A program made the position numbers and the translations under genes. This document shows, piece by piece, positions 1-7,405 of a DNA stretch of 64,000 bases (within the stretch, counting starts at the first letter, position 1; the number at the start of each line of letters is the position of its first letter). The notes under the pieces were generated by a model that was not told where the DNA came from, did not search any database, and saw nothing but the letters and a program-made list of their open reading frames with translations. This DNA is from an uncultured Lachnospiraceae bacterium (GTDB taxonomy: Bacteria; Bacillota; Clostridia; Lachnospirales; Lachnospiraceae), in the NCBI GenBank assembly GCA_902786205.1, contig CADABQ010000008.1:46655-110654 (forward strand), read 5' to 3'.

Positions 1-98
1 TGGCGTTAGCCAAATAGAAATGATTGTGGAAATTGCACTTAGCCTGCTAGCAGTCATGTGCAATTTCCACAATCATTTCTGCCCGGCTGAACTGTTAC
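1..98 (+). mobile_element. Palindromic MITE-like element, right part (left end outside window)
   Basis: This is the right-hand part of the repeat also found complete at 39410-39596. It holds a perfect 23-bp inverted repeat (arms 16-38 and 58-80) around a 19-nt loop, followed by the right terminal repeat ending GAACTGTTAC at 98. Its stem is identical to that of the 39410 copy and the loop differs at one base. The left terminal repeat would lie before the window, so the target duplication cannot be tested. Confidence 0.75.
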
Positions 99-176
99 GT
101 TCACTTTGTTCCAAGTAAAGTTTAGAACTTGATTTTGTATATCTTATAAATATATTTATTGAAAGGAATATAGTCT

Positions 177-872
177 TTAAAAATGATTTTTCAAATTTTG
201 GATCACATCTTCATATTGTTGATTGATGTGTTCTCGAATAATGCGTTTAGAACCTTCTACATTGCGTTGTTCTAAACAGGTTAGGATTGTTTGGTGTTCT
301 TTTACAAGTAATTCATGTGCAGATAAATCTTTTAAATATTCCAAGCGATAGCGATACATTTGCTCTCTTAGATTATTTAGTAATTGTATCAAACGTTTAT
401 TTCTAGTGGATTGAATGATAATGTCGTGAAATTTCACATCACATTCTGCCAAAGCATTTACATCTCCGCTTGGCACAAGTTCCTTAAAAGTGTACAGTGC
501 TTTATGCAGCTGTGATAATTCTTCTGGTGTAATGGATTTACATGCCAGTTCAACGGAAAGTTCTTCTAAGGCGCAACGGACTTCTAACACATCATGAAGA
601 TCCTTTTGTGTGATTTCTGCCACTTCCGCTCCCTTTCTGGGAACAGTATTTACCAGACCTTCTAATTCTAACATACGAATGGCTTCTCTGACTGGTGTAC
701 GACTAACACCAAGTTGTTTTGCCAACTGAATCTCCATCAATCTAAGACCGGGTGGAAGTAATCCATGTAAAATACCTTGGCGAAGTGTATTAAAGACAAC
801 GTCACGGAGTGGAAGATAATCATCCATGTCCAGGGTTAACTGACTCCAATCGATTTCATTCTTTTTTTCCAT
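177..872 (-). CDS. GntR-family regulator, FadR/FCD subfamily
   Basis: 231-residue transcription factor. Residues about 20-88 form the winged helix-turn-helix, with the GntR hallmark VSRTPVREAIRMLELEGL. Residues about 90-225 are the all-helical FCD ligand domain, with Asp and His residues (for example the CDVKFHDI segment) of the kind that bind a metal in this family. The start ATG at 872 follows AAAGGTGG and lies 13 nt after the ispE stop, so the two genes form one operon read leftward from a promoter near 1811-1838. A perfect TTGTATACAA palindrome in that leader matches the TNGTNNNACNA pattern of FCD regulators and suggests autoregulation. The effector is not predictable. Confidence 0.9.
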   Translation of the reverse strand: MEKKNEIDWSQLTLDMDDYLPLRDVVFNTLRQGILHGLLPPGLRLMEIQLAKQLGVSRTPVREAIRMLELEGLVNTVPRKGAEVAEITQKDLHDVLEVRCALEELSVELACKSITPEELSQLHKALYTFKELVPSGDVNALAECDVKFHDIIIQSTRNKRLIQLLNNLREQMYRYRLEYLKDLSAHELLVKEHQTILTCLEQRNVEGSKRIIREHINQQYEDVIQNLKNHF

Positions 873-885
873 TTTTTCACCACCT

Positions 886-1770
886 TTATTTGCTTTTTAT
901 TTCTTCACTGGAGATAAAACGTGTCCATTCTACCTGACAATTCGGATAAAGATCCTTACAAATAGAATAGGCTTTTTTTCCCACAGCTTTATCTGGAAAT
1001 AGACCAAATACAGTAGGACCACTACCGCTCATCATAGCATTACTTGCACCAAGAGAAAGCATTTTATCTTTGATGGATGCAATAATAGGATTAGCAGGAA
1101 TGGTGACGGTTTCCAATACGTTTTCCATTGTATCTGATAAGGTTTGTAAGTCCTGTTCGCGAAGGGCAGAAAGCATTTTTTCTGTATTTGGATGACGGGT
1201 AAGTGTATCCCATTTTAAAGTTTGGTACACCCATTTGGTGGAAATAGAGATAGGGGGTTTTATCAAAAGAATGGAACACTCTGGTACGGGTGTGAGTGGA
1301 GTTAGGATTTCGCCGATTCCTTCGGATAATGCCGTGCCGCCCATAATACAGTAAGGAATATCGGCCCCCATAGTAACGGCTCGTTCTTGCAAGTCTTTTT
1401 CGGTAAGACCAAGGTCAAAAAGTGTATTAATGCCTGTCAAAGTGGCGGCACAATCTGCGCTACCGCCAGCCATACCTGCGGCTATTGGAATGCGTTTGGT
1501 TAAATGAATGGAAATGCCTTCTTGAATAGAAAATTCATCTATTAGTAATTTTGCCGCCTTATAAATCAAATTATCTTCATTAGTAGGAAGATCCTCTCTA
1601 TTTGTGGTGAGAGTAATGCTAGGCTTTTCTGTTTTAAGAAACATTAGTTCGTCATATAAATTGACTGTCTGCATGATCATACGTACCAAATGGTAACCAT
1701 CCTCACGTTTGCCGACAATATCTAAAGATAAATTTAATTTTCCGTAAGCTTTTTTGGTAATTTTGTTCAT
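886..1770 (-). CDS. ispE: 4-diphosphocytidyl-2-C-methyl-D-erythritol kinase
   Basis: GHMP-family kinase that phosphorylates the 2-OH of CDP-methylerythritol in the non-mevalonate (MEP) isoprenoid pathway. The protein begins with the family-typical MNKITKKAYGKLNLSLDI and the EDGYHL segment. The glycine-rich ATP loop is PIAAGMAGGSADCAATL, and the C-terminal GHMP motif is MSGSGPTVFGLF. I chose the ATG at 1770 because GGAGGAGGG lies just upstream; a longer frame back to 1839 would run through the promoter and operator. The resulting 294 residues is a normal IspE length. It is the first gene of the ispE-gntR operon. Confidence 0.95.
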   Translation of the reverse strand: MNKITKKAYGKLNLSLDIVGKREDGYHLVRMIMQTVNLYDELMFLKTEKPSITLTTNREDLPTNEDNLIYKAAKLLIDEFSIQEGISIHLTKRIPIAAGMAGGSADCAATLTGINTLFDLGLTEKDLQERAVTMGADIPYCIMGGTALSEGIGEILTPLTPVPECSILLIKPPISISTKWVYQTLKWDTLTRHPNTEKMLSALREQDLQTLSDTMENVLETVTIPANPIIASIKDKMLSLGASNAMMSGSGPTVFGLFPDKAVGKKAYSICKDLYPNCQVEWTRFISSEEIKSK

Positions 1771-1789
1771 GTTTACCCTCCTCCTGTAC

Positions 1790-1838
1790 ATTGTATACAA
1801 TATCGTTTCCATTATACCATAATAAAAAAATAAAGTCA
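1790..1838 (-). promoter_or_regulatory. ispE-gntR promoter with FadR-type operator
   Basis: Read on the minus strand, TGACTT (1838-1833), a 16-bp spacer and TATAAT (1816-1811) form a sigma-A promoter. Immediately downstream, at 1801-1790, is the perfect palindrome ATTGTATACAAT, followed by the ispE ribosome site. The palindrome fits the TNGTNNNACNA half-site pattern of FadR/FCD regulators. Its place at the start of transcription would let the co-encoded GntR protein repress its own operon. The promoter is seen; the regulation is inferred. Confidence 0.7.
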
Positions 1839-1859
1839 TTTAGAGAAAGAGAATTTTTC

Positions 1860-2047
1860 GTTACTGTACAGAGGGTGCGGCTGAGTATGTGCAACTTGCA
1901 CGATTGCGCTTGCGGAAAAAGTGCAAATTGCACATACTCAGACATAGCCGATGACGGCGTCATGAGAAAAATGTCCAGCCAATTAGTAACTATTTTAGTT
2001 ATTATGTACTTCTGGCATTTTTCGAATGGTACCCTCTGAACAGTAAC
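1860..2047 (-). mobile_element. MITE-like element, complete, 188 bp, 8-bp target duplication
   Basis: The terminal inverted repeats (1860-1876 and 2031-2047) are 17 bp with one mismatch. They are flanked by identical AATTTTTC octamers at 1852-1859 and 2048-2055, a target-site duplication. A 21-bp inner stem with one mismatch (1881-1901 with 1921-1941) encloses a loop containing, on the minus strand, TCCGCAAGCGCAA. Next to it, also on the minus strand, is a CTCATGACGCCGT...CGGCTATG block shared with the 62537 copy. No coding capacity. This copy is inverted relative to the other two full-length copies and lies upstream of spoIIR. It fills most of the non-coding stretch 1771-2131. Confidence 0.85.
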
Positions 2048-2131
2048 AATTTTTCTATAACAAGGTTTAAAAGAAAAAAAACAGGGAAGATTTTATGATA
2101 TCGAATCAGAAATAGAAAAGAGGAGTTAGAA

Positions 2132-2776
2132 ATGGAGATAATGGGAAAAATACGAATAGTAATTATAGTTTTGTTTTTAGGTGTGATTTGTTTACTAAAT
2201 ATCGGAGCAGAAGAAAAAAAAGTAAATGCATTACAGGAGGGAATTTCCAGGCAAGTAATTCGTTTTCATGTATTAGCCAACAGTGATAAAGCAAAAGATC
2301 AAAAATTAAAATTAAGTGTGCGAGATGCTGTGGTAGAAGAGATGCAGGAAAAGTTAAAGGATATTTATACAAAGTCGGAAGCAGAAAAGATAATCAAAGT
2401 GAATTTAGGGAATATTACAAAAGTTGCAGAAAGGACGCTAGAAAAAGAGGGATGCAAAGAAAAGGTTGTTGCCTATCTTACAACTAACGAATTTCCAGTA
2501 AAAAAGTATGGTGATACCATTTTTCCAGCAGGAAAATATGAAACATTACAGGTTGAGATTGGAGAGGCAAAAGGACATAATTGGTGGTGTGTCATGTATC
2601 CAAGTTTGTGTATGGTAGAAGAAGGAATGGCAAGGGTGCCGGATGAATCAAAGAAAAAATTGAAAAACACATTAAGCCAAGAAGAATATGACTGCATAGA
2701 TGAGCAAAATGTAACAGTAGAGTATCGATTAAAGATTGTGGAATTGTGGAAAAGCATGATTAGTAAGAAGCATTAA
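2132..2776 (+). CDS. spoIIR: Stage II sporulation protein R
   Basis: Secreted signalling protein made in the forespore that triggers SpoIIGA-dependent activation of sigma-E in the mother cell. The N-terminus (residues about 5-25) is a hydrophobic signal/anchor segment. Next comes the family core with RFHVLANSDKAKDQKLK and VRDAV, and then the conserved EIGEAKGHNWWCVMYPSLC block at about residue 140-160. Length (214) is typical. The start follows GAGGAG with good spacing; an ATG three codons later is an alternative. No clear sigma-F promoter was found; the upstream DNA is partly occupied by the 1860-2047 element. It shows that the organism is a spore-former or descends from one. Confidence 0.92.
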   Translation: MEIMGKIRIVIIVLFLGVICLLNIGAEEKKVNALQEGISRQVIRFHVLANSDKAKDQKLKLSVRDAVVEEMQEKLKDIYTKSEAEKIIKVNLGNITKVAERTLEKEGCKEKVVAYLTTNEFPVKKYGDTIFPAGKYETLQVEIGEAKGHNWWCVMYPSLCMVEEGMARVPDESKKKLKNTLSQEEYDCIDEQNVTVEYRLKIVELWKSMISKKH

Positions 2777-2789
2777 AAATGTAAATCCA

Positions 2790-2818
2790 TTGACTATTTA
2801 TTGTAATAAGGTTACAAT
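2790..2818 (+). promoter_or_regulatory. Sigma-A promoter of ddl
   Basis: TTGACT (2790-2795), a 17-bp spacer and TACAAT (2813-2818) form a near-consensus vegetative promoter just after spoIIR. Transcription would begin near 2825, which rules out the GTG at 2827 as a well-placed start and supports the ATG at 2860. Confidence 0.75.
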
Positions 2819-2859
2819 GTAGTTTAGTGAAAATATGGCAAAAGGAAAGGATGAAGATG

Positions 2860-3912
2860 ATGAGTAAGAAAACAGTTGCAGTTGTATTTGGTGGACAATC
2901 TTCAGAGCATGAAGTATCTTGTGTTTCTGCTACAACAATTATAAAAAATATAAATACAGAAAAGTATGAAGTTGTAATGATTGGAATTACAAAAGATGGA
3001 AGATGGTTACAGGTGAAAGATGTAGCAGATATTGAAAGCGGTGCATGGAGAGAAAGTAAGGTAACCGCAATTATTTCACCAGATTCTGCAGAGCAGAGTA
3101 TTCTTTATATAGAAGGCAATACATTAACACAGAAAAAGATTGATGTAGTTTTTCCAGCGCTTCATGGGTTATATGGAGAAGATGGAACCATTCAGGGAAT
3201 TTTTGAATTAGCAAAAATTCCGTATGTAGGATGTGGAGTACTGGCATCCGCAGTGTCGATGGACAAATTGTACACAAAGATTATTGTGGATACATTACAT
3301 ATTCGTCAGGCTGCATATGTTCCAGTGCTAAAAAGAGATTTAGAAGATATGGAAAATGTGCTTTCTAAAGTAGAGGCAAAACTTTCTTATCCAGTTTTTG
3401 TAAAACCATCCAATGCTGGATCTTCACAGGGTGTTTCAAAGGCACATGATCGTCAGGAATTGAAAAAAGCGTTAGAATTAGCAGTACAGCATGATCGAAA
3501 GATTTTGGTTGAAGAAACGATTATCGGAAGAGAAATTGAATGTGCAGTATTAGGCGGAAAAGAAGTAAAAGCATCTGGTGTTGGTGAAATTCTGGCAGCA
3601 GCAGATTTTTATGACTATGAAGCAAAATATAATAATCCGGAATCTAGGACAGTTATTTCACCAGAGCTTCCAGAAGGTGTAGAAGAAAAGATTAGAGAAG
3701 CAGCCAAAGCAATCTTTATAGCAGTAGATGGAGCCGGTTTGTCGAGAGTGGATTTCTTTGTAGAAAAAGATACAAACGAGGTAGTCTTTAACGAAATTAA
3801 TACCCTTCCTGGTTTTACAAGTATCAGTATGTATCCAATGCTTTGGGCAGCTGCAGGAATTGACACAAAGAAATTGGTAGATACCTTGATTGAAACTGCA
3901 TATATGCGTTAA
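2860..3912 (+). CDS. ddl: D-alanine--D-alanine ligase
   Basis: ATP-grasp ligase that makes D-Ala-D-Ala for peptidoglycan. The N-terminal domain opens VAVVFGGQSSEHEVS. The ATP-grasp core has KPSNAGSSQGVSKA, and the magnesium/omega region has FNEINTLPGFTSISMYP. I prefer the ATG at 2860 (350 residues) because AAAGGAAAGG at 2841-2850 is well placed for it; ATGs at 2851 and 2857 are possible. It is followed 18 nt later by murI, so two consecutive D-amino-acid steps of wall synthesis are coupled. The sequence does not by itself distinguish D-Ala-D-Ala from a depsipeptide ligase, but no van genes are near. Confidence 0.93.
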   Translation: MSKKTVAVVFGGQSSEHEVSCVSATTIIKNINTEKYEVVMIGITKDGRWLQVKDVADIESGAWRESKVTAIISPDSAEQSILYIEGNTLTQKKIDVVFPALHGLYGEDGTIQGIFELAKIPYVGCGVLASAVSMDKLYTKIIVDTLHIRQAAYVPVLKRDLEDMENVLSKVEAKLSYPVFVKPSNAGSSQGVSKAHDRQELKKALELAVQHDRKILVEETIIGREIECAVLGGKEVKASGVGEILAAADFYDYEAKYNNPESRTVISPELPEGVEEKIREAAKAIFIAVDGAGLSRVDFFVEKDTNEVVFNEINTLPGFTSISMYPMLWAAAGIDTKKLVDTLIETAYMR

Positions 3913-3930
3913 TCCATAAGGAGGAGAAGC

Positions 3931-4752
3931 ATGGGAGAAAGTCATAAACGTGAACATCCCATAGGCGTATTTGATTCTGGTGTAGGTGGACTTACAGTAG
4001 CAAGAGAAATTATTAACCAATTGCCAAATGAAAATATTGTCTATTTTGGAGATACGGCGCGTGTGCCATATGGAAGCAAATCCAAAGAAACGATTATTAG
4101 TTTTTCCAGACAAATTGCGCAGTTTTTACGGACAAAAGAAGTGAAGGCTATTGTAATTGCCTGTAATACAGCTAGTGCATTGGCATTAGAAACTTTAAAA
4201 CAGGAGAATGATATTCCTGTTTTAGGTGTGATCGAACCGGGGGCAAGGGCAGCAGCAAAGGCAACAAAAAATAATAAAATCGGTGTTATAGGGACAGTCG
4301 CTACGGTAAACAGTGGCATTTACAGTCAGTGTCTTCACAAGATAAAACCGGAAGCACAAGTTTATTCCAGAGCATGTCCATTGTTTGTACCTTTGGTAGA
4401 AGAAAACTGGTTGTATGATTCTGTTACTATTGAAATAGCAGAAAGATATTTAAGTGAATTAAAAGGATACGGGGTGGATTCCCTTGTATTAGGTTGCACA
4501 CATTATCCATTACTTCGTCATACAATAGAAAAGGTTATGGGTGAAAATGTACAGTTGGTAAATCCGGCGTATGAGACAGCATTGAAATTAAAAAAAGTTT
4601 TAGAGGAAAAACAATTGAATCGCTTAGAATGGAAGCCAACAGAACATAAATTTTATGTAAGCGATGGTGCGGAAAAATTTAAAGCATTTGCCAATACCAT
4701 TCTTCCGTGTGATGTTATGGAGGCAGATGATGTTAATATTGAACAGTATTAA
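3931..4752 (+). CDS. murI: Glutamate racemase
   Basis: Cytoplasmic cofactor-independent racemase supplying D-glutamate for peptidoglycan. The 273-residue protein has the family N-terminus PIGVFDSGVGGLTVAREI and both catalytic cysteines in standard contexts, CNTASA and GCTHYPLL. YFGDTARVPYG, also conserved, is present. The start ATG follows AGGAGGAG by a normal distance. It sits between ddl and a DUF1934 gene in what is probably one transcript from the promoter at 2790. Confidence 0.95.
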   Translation: MGESHKREHPIGVFDSGVGGLTVAREIINQLPNENIVYFGDTARVPYGSKSKETIISFSRQIAQFLRTKEVKAIVIACNTASALALETLKQENDIPVLGVIEPGARAAAKATKNNKIGVIGTVATVNSGIYSQCLHKIKPEAQVYSRACPLFVPLVEENWLYDSVTIEIAERYLSELKGYGVDSLVLGCTHYPLLRHTIEKVMGENVQLVNPAYETALKLKKVLEEKQLNRLEWKPTEHKFYVSDGAEKFKAFANTILPCDVMEADDVNIEQY

Positions 4753-4788
4753 TGGGCATTATAGTATGATAAAGGGAAGGAGGTAACT

Positions 4789-5214
4789 ATGACAAAAGAG
4801 GTCATTGTATCCTTACAAGGTTTACAAAATATGGAGCAAGAAGAAGGAGAACCTGTTGAGTTGATTTCTTCAGGAACCTATATTTTTGAAAATGGAAAAC
4901 ATTTGATACAATATGAAGAGGTGGACGAAGCAGACCAGGAAATTACCAATGTTACATTGCTTTTGGAAAAAGATCATGTGGAAATAATTAAACAGGGAAT
5001 GAGTAATGTACAGATGGTATTTGATAGCAGTCGAAAAACGACCAGTTGCTATAAAACACCTTATGGAGACTTGATGGTTGGGATTAATACAACAGAGATC
5101 TCAATGAAGGAGCTTGAAGACATTATTAATGTAGAATTAAAATATGCATTAGACATGAATTACAATCATGTTGCAGATTGCAAAGTTATGATAAAGATTG
5201 CATCTAAGGCGTAG
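4789..5214 (+). CDS. DUF1934-family beta-barrel protein
   Basis: 141 residues resembling the YwiB/DUF1934 family of small beta-barrel proteins found in Firmicutes, often near wall or translation genes. The pattern is alternating strand-forming segments (VIVSLQGLQ, SGTYIFENGKHLIQYEE, VTLLLEKDHVEIIKQG, LMVGINTTEI) with a late ELKYALDMN. No catalytic motif or membrane segment is visible. A GGAGG site precedes the ATG, and the gene follows murI after 36 nt. Its biochemical role is unknown. Confidence 0.8.
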   Translation: MTKEVIVSLQGLQNMEQEEGEPVELISSGTYIFENGKHLIQYEEVDEADQEITNVTLLLEKDHVEIIKQGMSNVQMVFDSSRKTTSCYKTPYGDLMVGINTTEISMKELEDIINVELKYALDMNYNHVADCKVMIKIASKA

Positions 5215-5240
5215 AAGAATAAAAGTGAGGAAAAGACGAT

Positions 5241-5960
5241 ATGAGAATATTTTTAGTAGGTGTGTTCTTGCTTCTTTTTGCCATCATTAGTTTGCCGTTA
5301 TATTTGGTTGCATGGCTGCTAGGAAAAAAGGATGAAAGATTGCAAGTCGCATTTTCACAAAAAATAGTAAAGATAGGATTTCGTATCATATTTTTATTAG
5401 CAGGGGCTAGGCTTGAATGTAAAGGACAGGAGAATGTTCCTAAGGATGAACCGGTATTGTATATTGGGAACCATAGAAGTTATTGTGATATTTTAGCAAG
5501 TTATATGACGGTTCCTACATTAACTGGATTTGTTTCAAAAGATGACTTTAAGAAGGTTCCATGTATCAGCAGATGGATGCGCTTTTTAAAATGCCTTTTC
5601 TTAGATAGGGGGGATCCAAGACAAGGATTACAGATGATTCTTACCGGAATTGAACAAATCAAACAAGGGTATTCTATCTTTATTATGCCAGAAGGAACAA
5701 GGAATCGAAAAGATACCTTATTACCATTTCATGATGGAAGTTTTAAACTGGCTACCAAGACTGGTTGTGCCATTGTGCCGGTAGCGATAAAAAATACAGA
5801 TAAGGTAATAGGACATCATTTTGCATGGTTTTCTCCTACCAGAGTATCCATTGTATATGGAGAGCCAATTTATCCTAAAGATATACCAACAGAAGAAAAA
5901 AGACATATAGGAGCATACATGCAGAAAAAGGTAGAGGAAATGCTTGAAAATATGAACTAG
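5241..5960 (+). CDS. plsC: 1-acyl-sn-glycerol-3-phosphate acyltransferase
   Basis: Membrane-associated enzyme converting lysophosphatidic acid to phosphatidic acid in phospholipid synthesis. The N-terminal hydrophobic segment (residues about 3-28) anchors it. The catalytic NHxxxxD motif is seen as NHRSYCD near residue 75, and the substrate motif PEGTRNR near residue 152. Length (239) is typical of bacterial PlsC. It follows the DUF1934 gene by 26 nt. Confidence 0.92.
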   Translation: MRIFLVGVFLLLFAIISLPLYLVAWLLGKKDERLQVAFSQKIVKIGFRIIFLLAGARLECKGQENVPKDEPVLYIGNHRSYCDILASYMTVPTLTGFVSKDDFKKVPCISRWMRFLKCLFLDRGDPRQGLQMILTGIEQIKQGYSIFIMPEGTRNRKDTLLPFHDGSFKLATKTGCAIVPVAIKNTDKVIGHHFAWFSPTRVSIVYGEPIYPKDIPTEEKRHIGAYMQKKVEEMLENMN

Positions 5961-6059
5961 AGTATGATATAGTTTTAATTATGTTATCTAGAAAAAAGTA
6001 TAGAACATAGCCCGAAATAAGGGCTATACAGTAGAAAACAATATAGGAGGGAAATACAT

Positions 6060-6497
6060 ATGAAATGGTTGATCATTTTATTGATCGTTGTAGCAATTTT
6101 GGTAGTTGCTTGTGTTTTGCTTTATCGAAAGGGAAAACAGATGCAGGAACAGGCAGAAACTTCACAGGAACAAATGAAAGCAGGAGCTCAAGTACAGTCA
6201 CTTCTTGTTATTGATAAAAAGAAGATGAAATTACAGGATGCTAATTTACCTAAAATTGTGATGGAGCAATCAAAGTGGTATATGAAAAGAGCGAAGGTAC
6301 CAGTTGTAAAAGTTAAGATTGGACCTAAGATTGTTACAATGCTTTGTGATGAAAAAATATATGATAGTATTCCGGTAAAGAAAGAAATAAAAGCGGTTGT
6401 TAGCGGAATCTATATCATGGAATTAAAAGGTGTACGTGGTGGCATAGAGCAAAAAGAAGAGAAAAAAGGTTTTTTTGCCAGATTTAGAAAAAAATAA
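6060..6497 (+). CDS. Small membrane-anchored protein of unknown function
   Basis: 145 residues. The first 20 form a hydrophobic helix (IILLIVVAILVVACVLL). Then come a charged Gln/Glu-rich linker, a compact middle domain (about 45-125) with IDKKKMKLQDANLPKIV and IGPKIVTMLCDEKIYDS, and a basic tail ending FARFRKK. The topology suggests a single-pass protein with a cytosolic domain. I do not recognise the family. The ATG follows AGGAGGG. It lies 99 nt after plsC and is followed by a strong terminator, so it probably ends the ddl-murI-plsC unit. Confidence 0.7.
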   Translation: MKWLIILLIVVAILVVACVLLYRKGKQMQEQAETSQEQMKAGAQVQSLLVIDKKKMKLQDANLPKIVMEQSKWYMKRAKVPVVKVKIGPKIVTMLCDEKIYDSIPVKKEIKAVVSGIYIMELKGVRGGIEQKEEKKGFFARFRKK

Positions 6498-6507
6498 TGT
6501 GAAAAAT

Positions 6508-6556
6508 AAGAAGTATTGTTTATTGAGAAAAGGAAATATAAACAATACTTCTTTTA
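6508..6556 (+). terminator. Rho-independent terminator
   Basis: A perfect 15-bp stem (arms 6508-6522 and 6539-6553) ends in CTTCTTTT. It closes the housekeeping unit that ends with the 6060-6497 gene. Confidence 0.85.
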
Positions 6557-6673
6557 ATGTTGGATATAAGTGCGGATAAAGAATTAGAAAATTTGTGAAA
6601 ACTTGTGAAAAAGAACGAAAACTTCACAAAATAGAAATAGACAATAAAAAAATCAGAAAAATGAAAAAAGCTA

Positions 6674-6702
6674 TTGCAAAAACAGTAGAAATGTGTCATA
6701 AT
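6674..6702 (+). promoter_or_regulatory. Candidate sigma-A promoter in a gene-free stretch
   Basis: TTGCAA (6674-6679), a 17-bp spacer and CATAAT (6697-6702). It points into about 700 bases with no convincing gene, so it may start a non-coding RNA or a very long leader of the 7406 gene. Confidence 0.5.
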
Positions 6703-6709
6703 ATTCGTG

Positions 6710-7215
6710 TAAGAAAAAGAACTTGATTGGCAGGGTGAAAGATATGTAAGTCAAATGGGAGTATGGCATACAACGCATAACAATCTGTTCAGCGAGTTAT
6801 AGTTCCTTTTGTTTTTATAAAGAGGAAAGAAACTTACATTGAGTTTTTTTACAGAGATGAAAACCTTGGGGAAGGTATTAGGTTGTAGGAAAATGCGTTA
6901 TGATGCAAAGGGAGTGTTCGGAAGTTTTAGTTACAATATTCAGATCTGGAAGAAAAGCTCAGAGAAATTGTCATGATTTAGCCTAGTGGAACACAGTGCA
7001 TAGTACTGAAATGGGGAGAATGTTTCAATGTAGGGGAGAATGACATGAAGGAGTTATATGATGCGAGGAAGAAAGAAAGGATTGCATCTCTAAAAAGTTC
7101 GTGTTTTTTATTTGTAAAATGGAAGAAGAAAGAAAAGACAATATTTTGGGAGAGATTTTGTCAACAAAAGAAGCAGACCATAAATGGGGAGTATGGTCTG
7201 CTTCTTTTGTTGTAT
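6710..7215 (+). ncRNA. Possible non-coding RNA ending in a 20-bp perfect hairpin
   Basis: The stretch 6557-7405 has no credible protein gene. Downstream of the 6674 promoter is GC-richer DNA than the surrounding spacer, with several short complementary runs. It ends in a perfect 20-bp inverted repeat (7162-7181 with 7193-7212) around an 11-nt loop. No U-tract follows, so the hairpin is not a classical terminator. I do not recognise 6S, tmRNA, RNase P, SRP or a riboswitch. A short lysine-rich frame at 7045-7245 crosses the hairpin and is unlikely to be real. Confidence 0.3.
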
Positions 7216-7405
7216 GATAAGATCAAAAGCAGACTAATGTTTTAAAAAAGAGTTGTCGAAATGTAACATAGAATAGATAAGTTTTAGTATTACCAAAGTA
7301 TATTTTGTGATGGAAAATATGCAGATGTTATTTTCATAAAAACAGAGAAAATAGAGTTTTATCAGATATAATGCGGGATGTAAAAGAAAGGGGAAAAGGA
7401 AAACG

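Noticed and set aside
1791..2039. 82-residue plus-strand frame upstream of spoIIR
   Set aside because: It covers the ispE promoter and most of the MITE-like element, including its hairpin.
1860..2047. Transcription terminator or CRISPR-like repeat
   Set aside because: The terminal repeats, target duplications and shared internal blocks mark a dispersed mobile element; there are no regular spacers or cas genes.
7045..7245. 66-residue lysine-rich frame with a fair ribosome site
   Set aside because: It reads straight through the perfect hairpin at 7162-7212, has low-complexity composition and no recognisable motif.
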